A stretch of 64,000 bases of DNA from UMGS1519 sp050951005 (GTDB lineage: Bacteria; Actinomycetota; Coriobacteriia; Coriobacteriales; Eggerthellaceae), in contig JBMNIP010000001.1 of the NCBI GenBank assembly GCA_050951005.1, forward strand, positions 371,849 through 435,848, given 5' to 3'. Shown here in pieces: positions 55,962 to 64,000 of the stretch. Within the stretch, counting starts at the first letter, position 1. Each line of letters opens with the position of its first letter. The notes beneath the pieces are model-generated. The model saw only the letters and a list, made by a program, of their open reading frames with translations, searched no databases and was not told where the DNA came from. The position numbers were made by a program, and so were the translations under genes.

Positions 55962-57029
55962 TTGTCGAGAGAAATGCGCATCCCTGATGTCAACGAGATC
56001 TTCAAAGCACGCCAGGACGAATTGGCGGATTTCGAAAGCGCATTGAACGTGTTGGGAGAATATGTCGGCGGATTGGTCAACAGCTTCATTCCCCACAGCG
56101 ACCACGAAGACATCAACAGGTACCTCTACGATCCTCTGAAAGAATACTGCGAGAACGGGGGCAAGCGCCATCGGCCGCTGATCTGCTTTGCTGCGTGCGC
56201 GGCGGTAGGCGGCGATATGCGCTATGCCGTATCCTCGGCGGCCGCCATCGAGCACTTCCATACGGCGGCCCTTATCCACGACGATATCGCCGATGAGGCC
56301 GAGCTGCGGCGCGGCAAGCCGTGCCTGCATCTGACCGAGGGGGTCGGTCTGGCCGTCAACGTCGGCGATCTTGGGCTTTCCATGGTCAATGGCACGGTCA
56401 TGCATGACCCCCTGCTCGATGATGCCACCAAGGTCCGCGTCGTCACCGAATTGGTGGATATGACGCGCCGCACCATCGAGGGCCAGGCGCTCGATATCGG
56501 ATGGGCCCGTGATGGCCGCTACGATATCACCGAGCAGGATTACCTGCGCATGGCCACGCTCAAGACCGCCCATTATTCGGGCGCTGTGCCGCTGGCTATC
56601 GGTGCCATCGCGGGCGGCGGTACCGAGTCCGAGATCGAGGCGCTCCGCAACTACGGTCTGGATACCGGTCTGGCATTCCAGATCCAAGACGATCTGCTGA
56701 ACCTCATCGGTTCCGAGGAATCGGCGAAGAAGGATTTCCGCAGCGACATCACCGAGGGCAAGCGGACGCTTCCCGTGGTCCATGCGCTTGAGCATTCCGA
56801 CAGGGCCGATCGCCTGGAGCAGATTCTCTCCAGCAAGACCAAGGATCCCGACCTGCTGGCCGAAGCGGTCGATATCATGCAGGCGTCCGGCAGCATCGAT
56901 TATGCCCGCAGCTATGCGCAGAACCTGACGAGTATCGCCAAGAACCATCTCCTTTCGCTGCTTCGCCCGTCGAAAGCGCGCGATCTGCTTGAGTCCATGG
57001 CCGATTGGTTCGTGTCTCGGCTCAACTAG
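55962..57029 (+). CDS. Trans-polyprenyl diphosphate synthase
   Basis: Condenses IPP with allylic diphosphates to make quinone side chains or other prenyl chains, using the products of the MEP pathway. All-alpha isoprenoid synthase of 355 aa: NGGKRHRPLIC (IPP site), first Asp-rich motif HDDIADEAELRRGKP (Asp107, 108, 111), and second motif QDDLLN (Asp243, 244, Asn247 in place of the last Asp), then the KRTLPV segment. Start: a TTG with GAGGGAG seven bases upstream; an ATG four codons later (MRIPDVNEIF) is the alternative. Chain length cannot be read reliably. The upstream 219 bases hold no clear promoter. The next gene follows after 15 bp. Confidence 0.9.
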   Translation: MSREMRIPDVNEIFKARQDELADFESALNVLGEYVGGLVNSFIPHSDHEDINRYLYDPLKEYCENGGKRHRPLICFAACAAVGGDMRYAVSSAAAIEHFHTAALIHDDIADEAELRRGKPCLHLTEGVGLAVNVGDLGLSMVNGTVMHDPLLDDATKVRVVTELVDMTRRTIEGQALDIGWARDGRYDITEQDYLRMATLKTAHYSGAVPLAIGAIAGGGTESEIEALRNYGLDTGLAFQIQDDLLNLIGSEESAKKDFRSDITEGKRTLPVVHALEHSDRADRLEQILSSKTKDPDLLAEAVDIMQASGSIDYARSYAQNLTSIAKNHLLSLLRPSKARDLLESMADWFVSRLN

Positions 57030-57044
57030 GGGAAGGGCTGCGAT

Positions 57045-57869
57045 ATGGAAGTCATTCGAAAGAACGATTCGGGCGCGGCGGTTGCCGATGTCCAGGAAAA
57101 GCTGATATCGCTGGGTTATCTTCCGAAGACGGGGAAGACCAGCCTGTTCGACGAGGCGACTGCAGCGGCGGTTGTCCGCTTCTGCGCAGATCATGGTCTT
57201 CCCGAAACCGATGAGATTGACGAGAAGACCTGGGCGGCTCTACTCGATGCCACATTCCAGTTGGGTGACCGCACCCTGTATCTGCGCATGCCCTTCTTCC
57301 ACGGCAACGATGTCCGCGAGTTGCAGCATGCCTTGGGTTCGCTCGGTTTCGACTGTGCGCACCTCGACGGCATCTTCGGCGCCCATACCGAAAGCGCGGT
57401 CCGCAAGTTCCAATTGAACCTGGGCCTGCCGTCCGACGGCATCGTGGGCGCAGCCACCTACCGGGCATTGCGCAACCTTCAATTCACCTGGGCGAACAAG
57501 GAGCCGGCGCATCATCCGCAGAACATCGGGTTCGCCCGTGCGGCGGATGCGCTGGAAACCCATCCGCTGTGCCTGTTCGGAACCGAGGATTTTACCCGCC
57601 AGGTGGCTTCGCGCATGTCCAACCTTGCGTTGGCCACGAATCCGGCATCCAAGATCATGAGCGCCGACTCGCTGCTGGTTGCCCCTTCCGATGATATGCT
57701 GCTGGTTCACCTGGTGCTTCCAGCCGAAGGCGAGCCGTCCGGGCAGAAGGATCCCTTGGGCCCGGTTGTGGAATACGGCGATCCGGATGCGCTGGTGCTG
57801 CGCCTGCGCTCCGCAATCGATGCCGTGACTTCCACGCCGCCGCGTATCAGCAATCTGCCTGCCGGGTAA
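57045..57869 (+). CDS. Protein with two peptidoglycan-binding (PG_binding_1) domains
   Basis: 274 aa, no signal peptide or membrane segment. Two PF01471-type domains: residues about 8-70 (GAAVADVQEKLISLGYL, EATAAAVVRFCADHGL) and about 82-148 (GNDVRELQHALGSLGF, HTESAVRKFQLNLGLP). The C-terminal 120 residues have no recognised catalytic motif. Actinobacterial CwlM has the same double domain in front of an amidase domain, and acts inside the cell on UDP-GlcNAc/lipid II synthesis; this protein could be a related cytoplasmic sensor or decoy (inference), but the amidase part is missing. Probably co-transcribed with the polyprenyl synthase. The 162 bases after it hold no feature I could identify. 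Confidence 0.8.
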   Translation: MEVIRKNDSGAAVADVQEKLISLGYLPKTGKTSLFDEATAAAVVRFCADHGLPETDEIDEKTWAALLDATFQLGDRTLYLRMPFFHGNDVRELQHALGSLGFDCAHLDGIFGAHTESAVRKFQLNLGLPSDGIVGAATYRALRNLQFTWANKEPAHHPQNIGFARAADALETHPLCLFGTEDFTRQVASRMSNLALATNPASKIMSADSLLVAPSDDMLLVHLVLPAEGEPSGQKDPLGPVVEYGDPDALVLRLRSAIDAVTSTPPRISNLPAG

Positions 57870-58031
57870 GGTTTGGGAGACCGCAAGCGAAAGCCGCTCC
57901 GCCCAACATTTTGCGATTACCCTGCTCGATGCCCTGTGCACCGCGCTGCTGTCTGAATAATGACGATGGGACAACATACGCGCCGCTTCCCGGCAGCGCC
58001 GGTCCCGCGTTGCGAATAAAAGGAGGCTATC

Positions 58032-59417
58032 GTGCCGAGATCTGCCATTATCCTCGCCGCCGGGGCGGGGACCCGCATGAAGTCCACACGTCCGAAAGTG
58101 GTGCATCGAATTCTCGGGAAGCCGCTCGTGTCCTATGTCATCGATTCCGCGAAGGCGGCGGGCGTCGATGACCTGGTCGCGGTGGTTGGGCATGGACGCG
58201 AGCAGGTCGAGCCCCTGGTTCGGGATTCCTGCCGCATCGTCGTGCAGGACCAGCAGCGCGGCACCGCCGATGCCGTGGCCCGTTGCCGGGAAGCGCTCGC
58301 CGGCACCAAGGGGTCGTTGCTGGTGCTTTCCGGAGACTGCCCCTTGATCACCCCTGAGACTTTGAGCAGCTTGGTCTACGCGCGAGAAGGCGTTGATGCC
58401 GGTGTGGCGGTGCTTTCCATGCGCCCAGCCAATCCGTTCGGCTACGGGCGTATCGTGCGCGAGTCGTCGGGCGCGTTCGTGCGCATCGTCGAGCAGAAGG
58501 ATTGTTCCGATGAGGAGGCCGCCATCGGCGAATGCAACGCCGGGTTCTACTGCTTCGATGCCGAGTTCCTGTTCAAGGCGCTCGACCAGGTTTCATCCGA
58601 CAATGCGCAGGGAGAGTTCTACCTGACCGACGTCATCGAGATCGCGCGCAAGGCGGGGCGGACCGCGCTGGCTCTCGAGGCTCCCGATGCCGATGAGTGC
58701 CTGGGAGTGAATTCCCGTGCACAGCTGGCCCAGGCCACCAAGATCATGCAGCGCCGCATCAATCAGGCGCACATGGCAAACGGCGTCACCATGGTCGATC
58801 CCGAGATGGTGTGGATCGGTCCTGATGTGACCATCGAGCAGGATGTCGAGTTGCTGCCCCTGACGTTCCTGATGGGAAGGACCTCCATCGCCTCGGGCAC
58901 CGTTGTCGGCCCCAACAGCCGTCTGACGGATACGACGGTGGGAAGGGATTGCGTCATCGATGAGACGGTTGCGCTCGAGGCCCGGATCGAGGATGGCTGC
59001 AACTGCGGTCCGCGCGCCTACCTGCGCCCGGAAACGCATCTCTGCCGCAATGCCAAGGTCGGTACGCACGTCGAGGTTAAGAAGTCGACCATCGGCGCCG
59101 GCTCGAAGGTTCCACACCTGTCCTACATCGGCGACACCACGATGGGCGACGGGGTCAACATCGGCGCCGGCTCGATCACCTGTAACTACGACGGCGCGAA
59201 CAAGTGGCCTACGACCATCGGCGACCATGCGTTCATCGGCAGCGACACGATGATGGTGGCTCCCGTGAACATCGGCAGCGATACGCTCGTAGGCGCCGGT
59301 TCGGTGATCACCGACGATGTTTCCGACCGTGCGCTGGCGCTGGGCCGTGCGCGGCAAGTCGAGATTCCGGAGTATCAGGAGCATCGCCGGAAAAAGCAAC
59401 AAAAGGGTCAAGAATAG
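58032..59417 (+). CDS. glmU: Bifunctional GlcNAc-1-phosphate uridylyltransferase / GlcN-1-phosphate acetyltransferase
   Basis: Makes UDP-GlcNAc from the GlmM product. 461 aa: N-terminal nucleotidyltransferase with LAAGAGTRMKSTRPKV and DQQRGTADAV, and a C-terminal left-handed beta helix with hexapeptide repeats (GDGVNIGAGSITCNYDG) holding the acetyl-CoA site. Start: a GTG with AAAGGAGG upstream. The glmU-prs-pth order is widespread in Gram-positive bacteria. Confidence 0.97.
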   Translation: MPRSAIILAAGAGTRMKSTRPKVVHRILGKPLVSYVIDSAKAAGVDDLVAVVGHGREQVEPLVRDSCRIVVQDQQRGTADAVARCREALAGTKGSLLVLSGDCPLITPETLSSLVYAREGVDAGVAVLSMRPANPFGYGRIVRESSGAFVRIVEQKDCSDEEAAIGECNAGFYCFDAEFLFKALDQVSSDNAQGEFYLTDVIEIARKAGRTALALEAPDADECLGVNSRAQLAQATKIMQRRINQAHMANGVTMVDPEMVWIGPDVTIEQDVELLPLTFLMGRTSIASGTVVGPNSRLTDTTVGRDCVIDETVALEARIEDGCNCGPRAYLRPETHLCRNAKVGTHVEVKKSTIGAGSKVPHLSYIGDTTMGDGVNIGAGSITCNYDGANKWPTTIGDHAFIGSDTMMVAPVNIGSDTLVGAGSVITDDVSDRALALGRARQVEIPEYQEHRRKKQQKGQE

Positions 59418-59520
59418 TAGGACAGATGATGCCTGTTGCCCCAGATAGGCGACAGGCAATGGTGCATTCTTGTGATACATTGAAACCCTCAACGGGTTGT
59501 TTAAAAGAATGGGGTTACCT

Positions 59521-60486
59521 ATGGCGGACATGAAGAAGAGTATGGCGGTTTTCTCAGGATCGGCGCATCCCGAGCTTGCCCAGGAAATCGCCCAGTGCCT
59601 GGGCGTCGAACTGGGAAAGGTTCGGCTCGAGCGCTTTGCCAACGGTGAGAACTATGCGCGCTACGAGCAGAGCGTGCGCGGCGCCGATGTATTCATCATC
59701 CAGAGCGTGCGCGACGGCAGGGTCAACGATGCGCTGATGGAGCTCCTGATCATGGTTGATGCCGCCAAGCGCGCCTCCGCCCGCACGGTTACCGCGGTCG
59801 TGCCTTTCTACCTGTATTCCCGCCAAGACAGGAAGGCGGCTTCGCGCGAGCCCATCACCGCCAAGCTCGTGGCCAATCTGATGGAGACGGCCGGTATCGA
59901 CCGCACCATCACCATCGACCTGCACCAAGGCCAGATCCAGGGTTTCTTCAACACGCCGGTCAACCATCTGACTGCCATGCCCATCCTGGAGCAGTACTTC
60001 ATGAAGAAGAACTTCGCCAAAGACGAGCTCTGCATCGTCAGCCCCGATGTCGGACGCGCCAAGGCGGCCAAGAAGTTCTCCGATGCGATGGAGGCCGATC
60101 TGGCCATCATGCACAAGGGGCGTCCGGGCCACAACAAAGCGGCCATCACCGCGCTGATCGGCGATGTCACCGACAAGGTGTGCATCATCAACGACGATAT
60201 GATCGATACGGGCGGTTCCGTGGTTGCCGCCGCCGAAACCCTGATTTCCAAGGGCGCTAAGAAGGTTTACGTATGCGCCACCCATCCGGTCTTCTCCGGC
60301 CCGGCCTATGAGCGCCTGGAATCCGGACCGATCGAAGAGGTTGTCGTCACGAACACGATCCCGGTGGCGAAGGAACACCAGAACGGCAAGATCACCGTGC
60401 TGTCCGTGGCGCCGTTGCTCGCCGATGCCATCGCGCGCGTCTTCAGCAACGAGTCCGTTTCTGCTTTGGGAGATGCCGAACTGTAG
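59521..60486 (+). CDS. prs: Ribose-phosphate pyrophosphokinase
   Basis: Makes PRPP from ribose-5-phosphate and ATP for purine, pyrimidine, His and NAD synthesis; it supplies the pathway that HisE belongs to. 321 aa: flexible ATP loop FYLYSRQDRKAASREPI, catalytic DLHQGQIQGFF and the PRPP signature CIINDDMIDTGGSV. Start: ATG giving MADMKKSMAVFSG; an in-frame upstream ATG (59497) and the second Met (59530) are possible. Followed by a terminator. Confidence 0.96.
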   Translation: MADMKKSMAVFSGSAHPELAQEIAQCLGVELGKVRLERFANGENYARYEQSVRGADVFIIQSVRDGRVNDALMELLIMVDAAKRASARTVTAVVPFYLYSRQDRKAASREPITAKLVANLMETAGIDRTITIDLHQGQIQGFFNTPVNHLTAMPILEQYFMKKNFAKDELCIVSPDVGRAKAAKKFSDAMEADLAIMHKGRPGHNKAAITALIGDVTDKVCIINDDMIDTGGSVVAAAETLISKGAKKVYVCATHPVFSGPAYERLESGPIEEVVVTNTIPVAKEHQNGKITVLSVAPLLADAIARVFSNESVSALGDAEL

Positions 60487-60509
60487 CACCGATCCGGTTG
60501 CATTGCGGG

Positions 60510-60536
60510 GCCCCTGCCGTTCGGCGGGGGCTCTTT
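60510..60536 (+). terminator. prs terminator
   Basis: GCCCCTGCC and GGCGGGGGC (one G-T pair), loop GTTC, followed by TCTTTC. Confidence 0.75.
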
Positions 60537-60602
60537 CATGGCTGAATGGGCGGCAGCGTGCGAGCCATGCCGTAGACGAAGGGAAAGACGGGAAATCGCA
60601 AG

Positions 60603-61160
60603 ATGTATCTGATTGCAGGACTGGGCAACCCCGGAGACGAGTATGCCCATACACGCCACAATGCGGGCTTCGATACCATCGATGCCCTCGCTGAAACGCT
60701 GGGGGCGCATTACTGGAAGACCGAAGGAGGGGCACTGACAGCGAAGGTGAAGCTTGATGGCGAGGACCTGGTTCTGGCCAAGCCGCAAAGCTACATGAAC
60801 ACGTCGGGCGGCCCGGTGAAGAAGCTCTGTCAGGCATACCGCATTGACCCGAAGCACCTTATCGTCGTCCACGACGATATGGACATCGTCCCCGGCACCA
60901 TCCGTGTGAAGTTCGGCGGGGGGCTGGCGGGGCATAACGGCCTGAAATCCATTGCCGAGAAGCTGGGCACCCGTGATTGGTATCGGGTCAGGGTGGGCAC
61001 CGGCCGTCCACCGGGGAAGATGAGCGTAGTGGATTTCGTCCTGACCGTACCGCGAAAAGACGCGCTGGAGCTGTTCCAAACAGGTGTTGCGCGTGCTGCC
61101 GAAGCCGTGCCTTATCTGATTGCCAACGGCTTGCAGAAAACCCAGCAGGAGTTCAATTGA
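60603..61160 (+). CDS. pth: Peptidyl-tRNA hydrolase
   Basis: Recycles peptidyl-tRNA dropped from ribosomes. 185 aa, normal for bacterial Pth. The catalytic residues are visible: Asn9 in GLGNPG, His19 in TRHNAGFD and the Asp of HDDMDIVPG, with KPQSYMNTSGG and GGGLAGHNGLKSI for tRNA contact. GACGGGAAA lies upstream of the ATG. Downstream is recJ rather than the mfd commonly found here. Confidence 0.96.
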   Translation: MYLIAGLGNPGDEYAHTRHNAGFDTIDALAETLGAHYWKTEGGALTAKVKLDGEDLVLAKPQSYMNTSGGPVKKLCQAYRIDPKHLIVVHDDMDIVPGTIRVKFGGGLAGHNGLKSIAEKLGTRDWYRVRVGTGRPPGKMSVVDFVLTVPRKDALELFQTGVARAAEAVPYLIANGLQKTQQEFN

Positions 61161-61287
61161 GGGCGGTTATGCACCCCCTGTGCTCTTCACCGTCAGATTA
61201 TCGTCAATTCTTGGCAGATTGCTGCAGGACCCGCTGGCTTGTGTAAGAATACCCCTTGAGAAACAACACGTATCTGGGGTACCGACA

Positions 61288-64000
61288 ATGTCAGCACAAT
61301 TCAACATCCTGCCATCGGATGCTGCTGCCGTAGCCTGGCTGCAGCAGGAACTCGATCTTCCGCACTTCATGGCCGCAACGCTGGTTGCGCGCGGCATCGA
61401 CACGCCCGAACGGGCGCAGCTGTTCATGCATCCGAACCTGGACCGCGATTGGCTGGACCCCTATACCATCCCCGGCATGAAGGACGCGGTCGACGCCTTG
61501 GAGCAGGCGGTACGTGCCGGAAAGCGCATCGCCGTGTTCGGCGACTTCGACCTTGATGGGATTTCGGCTACCACCACCATGACCCGGGGACTGCGCGACT
61601 TCGGCGCGGATGCGCATCCGTTCATCCCGCATCGCGGCGATGAGGGCTATGGCATCAGTGAGGCAGCCATCGACCGCCTGCAGAAGACCATCGACCCCGA
61701 AGTGGTGGTGACGGTGGATTGCGGCATCGCCTGCAAGCACGAGGCGGCCCTCCTGAAAGAACGCGGCATCCAGGTGGTGATCACCGACCACCACGAACCA
61801 TTCGACCTGGTGCCCGAGAACGTTCCGGTCTGCGATCCGAAGATCGGCGAGGACTGCCCCAGCAGCATCCTTGCGGGAGTCGGCGTGGCATTGAAGGTCA
61901 TCCAGTGCCTGGGGGCGCGTTTCGGCGAACCGTACCGCTGGCGCAACTACATCGACTTCGCTACGCTCGGCACCGTGGCCGACCTGATGCCCATGCTCTC
62001 CGAGAACCGCGCGCTGGTTTCGGCGGGCATCGAGGCGATGACCACTGCGCCGAGGCCCTGCATCGCGGCGCTGTTCGCCGCGGCAAAGGTCGACCCGAAG
62101 ACGGTTACCGCAAGCAACCTGTCTTTCACCGTGATCCCGCGCCTGAATGCGGCGGGCCGGATGGGGAATGCCGAACTGGCGCTCGATTTGCTGATGGCGG
62201 ACGACTACGACGAGGCCTCCCACTTGGCCGAATCGCTGGAGGCCATCAACGACCAACGCCGCAACATCGAGGCCGAGCTCATGGAAATCGCCTCGCTGCA
62301 GGCACAGGAGAAATACCATGGCCAGCGGGCGGTCGTCGTCGCCGGCGAAGGATGGCACGAAGGGGTGAAGGGCATCGTTGCCGGTCGCCTGGCACGCGAA
62401 TACGGTGTGCCCGCCATCCTGTTCACCATCGATGAGAACGGCGAGGCGCACGGTTCGGGGCGCGTGGCCGGCGATGTCAATCTGTTCAAGGCGATCGAGA
62501 GCGTGTCGGATACGGTTCTGCGGTTCGGCGGACACGAGGCGGCAGTGGGAATCACGCTGGAAGCCGATCGGTTAGGCGAGTTCGAGGAGCGTCTGTGCGC
62601 CTATATGGATTCCCTGCCGGCCGAAGCGTTCCATCCCCGCATCACCCTGGATGCCTGCGTCCAGCTATCGGAGCTGACCCTGCCCAATGCCTATCGCCTT
62701 GATGCGCTGATGCCGTTCGGGCAGGAGAACGAACAGCCCTGCTATCTGGCACGCAACGTCATGCTGACGAACTGCCGTGCGGTGGGTATCGAGAAGAACC
62801 ACCTCTCTTGCCAGCTGACCGACGGTGCGCATACCGTGTCGGGGATCATGTTCCACTGCCACGAGATCGAATCGCTGATGGCATGCGGCAGCGTGGTCGA
62901 TGCGGCGTTCAATATCCAGGTTGACGAATGGCGCGGCCGGAAATCGGTGAAGGCGATGCTGAAGGCCATCTCGCCGGTGGGAACCTGCCAGGCATTGGAG
63001 GCGTGCCTTCCCCCCGAGGAGCGGCTGTTCCTCGCCACCCTGTTCGAAGAGCGCAATCCAGGGGCTGCCGACGATCCCCATGATACCGAGGTCGAGACGA
63101 ACGAATACGAGCAGGCGCTTTGCGAGAACCGCCAGCATTGGGAAGCGCAGGCGGCCGAAGACCCCGACGGGCTCAAAGAGCGGGTTGTGGAAGCCTTCAT
63201 CGGGGAAGGCGAGCTGCATCCCTCCCAACGTCAGGCGTTCGATGCGCTCGAGGCGGGGGATTCGTCGCTTGCCATCATGGCCACAGGACGGGGCAAGTCG
63301 CTTATCTTCCAGATGTATGCCGCCTTTGAGGCGCTTGCGCATCGCCGTACGAGCATCTTCGTGTATCCGCTGCGGGCGCTTATCGCCGATCAGGCCTACC
63401 ACCTGAACAGGGCCTTGGAGCCATTCGGCATCTCGAGCAAAGCGCTTTCGGGCGTGCTGCGACCGAACGAACGGGCGGCGGCGTTCAAGCTGCTGTCACA
63501 GGGGTCCTACGATATCGTGCTCACCACTCCCGAGTTCCTGGTGCGTCATGCAAGCGAGTTTGCACAGGCTACCGACTACGGCTTCGCGGTAGTGGACGAG
63601 GCGCACCATATCGGCCTGTCGAAGGCGGGCTACCGCGAGGCGTACCATCAGCTGGGCAGGGCATTCGCCGAACTCGGGCACCCGCTGACGTTGGCGCTCA
63701 CGGCTACCGCCGACGATGAGATCACCCAAGCCATCATGCAGGAGCTTGATATCACACGCTGCATCGTCGATTCCACCGAGCGCCGTAACCTGCGTTTGGA
63801 TGACCGCCGCAATATCGGGCATCCCCAGGAGTACCTTGCCAACCTGGTGGCGCGGGGCGAGAAAACCGTCATCTACGTGAACTCGCGCCAGGGTTCCGTC
63901 GACCTTGCACGGCAGCTACGCGCACTTGTGCCGCAGCTGGCATCCATGATCGGCTTCTACAATGCAGGGCTCTCACGCAGCGAACGTACCCGGGTCGAGG
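61288..64000 (+). CDS. recJ: RecJ single-strand exonuclease fused to a RecQ-like DEAH helicase (3' end outside window)
   Basis: At least 904 residues, still open at the window edge. Residues 1 to about 560 are RecJ: motif GDFDLDGIS (Asp86, 88, 90; usually DYDADG), VTVDCGI, DHH at 167-169, DHHA1 segment GRVAGDVNLFKAIESV with GGHEAAVG, and an OB-like part. After a linker comes a superfamily-2 helicase: motif I ATGRGKSLIF (Lys670, Ser671), DEAH box at 770-773 (VVDEAHH), motif III LTATAD, and the start of the second RecA-like domain (IYVNSRQGSVDLARQL), resembling RecQ. Expected role: 5'-3' degradation of single strands coupled to unwinding in recombination and repair. The start ATG (MSAQFNILP) has only a weak GGGG site. 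Bacterial RecJ is normally 550-800 residues without a helicase. Confidence 0.92.
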   Translation, partial: MSAQFNILPSDAAAVAWLQQELDLPHFMAATLVARGIDTPERAQLFMHPNLDRDWLDPYTIPGMKDAVDALEQAVRAGKRIAVFGDFDLDGISATTTMTRGLRDFGADAHPFIPHRGDEGYGISEAAIDRLQKTIDPEVVVTVDCGIACKHEAALLKERGIQVVITDHHEPFDLVPENVPVCDPKIGEDCPSSILAGVGVALKVIQCLGARFGEPYRWRNYIDFATLGTVADLMPMLSENRALVSAGIEAMTTAPRPCIAALFAAAKVDPKTVTASNLSFTVIPRLNAAGRMGNAELALDLLMADDYDEASHLAESLEAINDQRRNIEAELMEIASLQAQEKYHGQRAVVVAGEGWHEGVKGIVAGRLAREYGVPAILFTIDENGEAHGSGRVAGDVNLFKAIESVSDTVLRFGGHEAAVGITLEADRLGEFEERLCAYMDSLPAEAFHPRITLDACVQLSELTLPNAYRLDALMPFGQENEQPCYLARNVMLTNCRAVGIEKNHLSCQLTDGAHTVSGIMFHCHEIESLMACGSVVDAAFNIQVDEWRGRKSVKAMLKAISPVGTCQALEACLPPEERLFLATLFEERNPGAADDPHDTEVETNEYEQALCENRQHWEAQAAEDPDGLKERVVEAFIGEGELHPSQRQAFDALEAGDSSLAIMATGRGKSLIFQMYAAFEALAHRRTSIFVYPLRALIADQAYHLNRALEPFGISSKALSGVLRPNERAAAFKLLSQGSYDIVLTTPEFLVRHASEFAQATDYGFAVVDEAHHIGLSKAGYREAYHQLGRAFAELGHPLTLALTATADDEITQAIMQELDITRCIVDSTERRNLRLDDRRNIGHPQEYLANLVARGEKTVIYVNSRQGSVDLARQLRALVPQLASMIGFYNAGLSRSERTRVE

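Overview
The window is a chromosomal segment of a GC-rich, Gram-positive-type actinobacterium, most likely of the class Coriobacteriia (Collinsella/Olsenella-like). Four things point there: an actinobacterial acidic coiled-coil insertion in RpoC; ClpC, TatA, a ChW-repeat L,D-transpeptidase and MEP-pathway genes in a Gram-positive setting; abundant TAG stop codons; and a giant pilin-like surface protein of the kind common in gut Coriobacteriia. The genus is inferred, not proven. No rRNA, IS element, prophage or CRISPR array is visible.

Layout. 0-8 kb: start of a membrane protein (-), a type II membrane L,D-transpeptidase, an MtaD-type deaminase, ilvE, then on the minus strand hpf and a secreted ChW/L,D-transpeptidase. 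8-20.5 kb: a SPOUT methyltransferase, tRNA-Pro(CGG), tatA, greA, a lysyl-tRNA synthetase carrying a C-terminal HD-hydrolase domain, clpC, ispD-ispF-cysS, a small phosphoesterase (-), rlmB and a NYN-domain RNase. 20.6-28.7 kb: rpoB-rpoC behind a clear promoter; RpoC has an alpha-CTD-like helix-hairpin-helix extension. 28.7-32.4 kb: hisE-glmM-lipoprotein, and a YebC regulator.

32.4-51.2 kb is one accessory locus: an AT-rich leader with a consensus promoter, a perfect 22-bp palindrome at the start point and an attenuator-like hairpin, followed by an 18-kb reading frame for a sorted surface protein (VWA domain, 17 pilin-type isopeptide domains, 17 DUF11-type repeats, 4 Cna-B-like domains, variant IVQTG sorting signal). 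It is cut once by an in-frame TAG at 40891. Either it is a fresh nonsense mutation or sequence error, or two thirds of the protein depend on readthrough.

51.4-55.8 kb (DivIC/FtsB-like gene, Ppx/GppA, tRNA-Leu(UAA), two-component system) carries at least nine single-base indels, mostly in short G/C runs, hitting all four protein genes. The flanks are clean, so this is a poor-quality stretch of sequence or a decaying block. 55.9-64 kb returns to housekeeping: a polyprenyl synthase, a double peptidoglycan-binding protein, glmU-prs-pth, and the start of a RecJ nuclease fused to a RecQ-like helicase, running off the end.

Common themes are envelope construction (two L,D-transpeptidases, GlmM and GlmU for UDP-GlcNAc, isoprenoid supply, giant adhesin), translation (tRNA genes, LysRS, CysRS, Pth, Hpf, RNA methyltransferases) and transcription (RpoB, RpoC, GreA).
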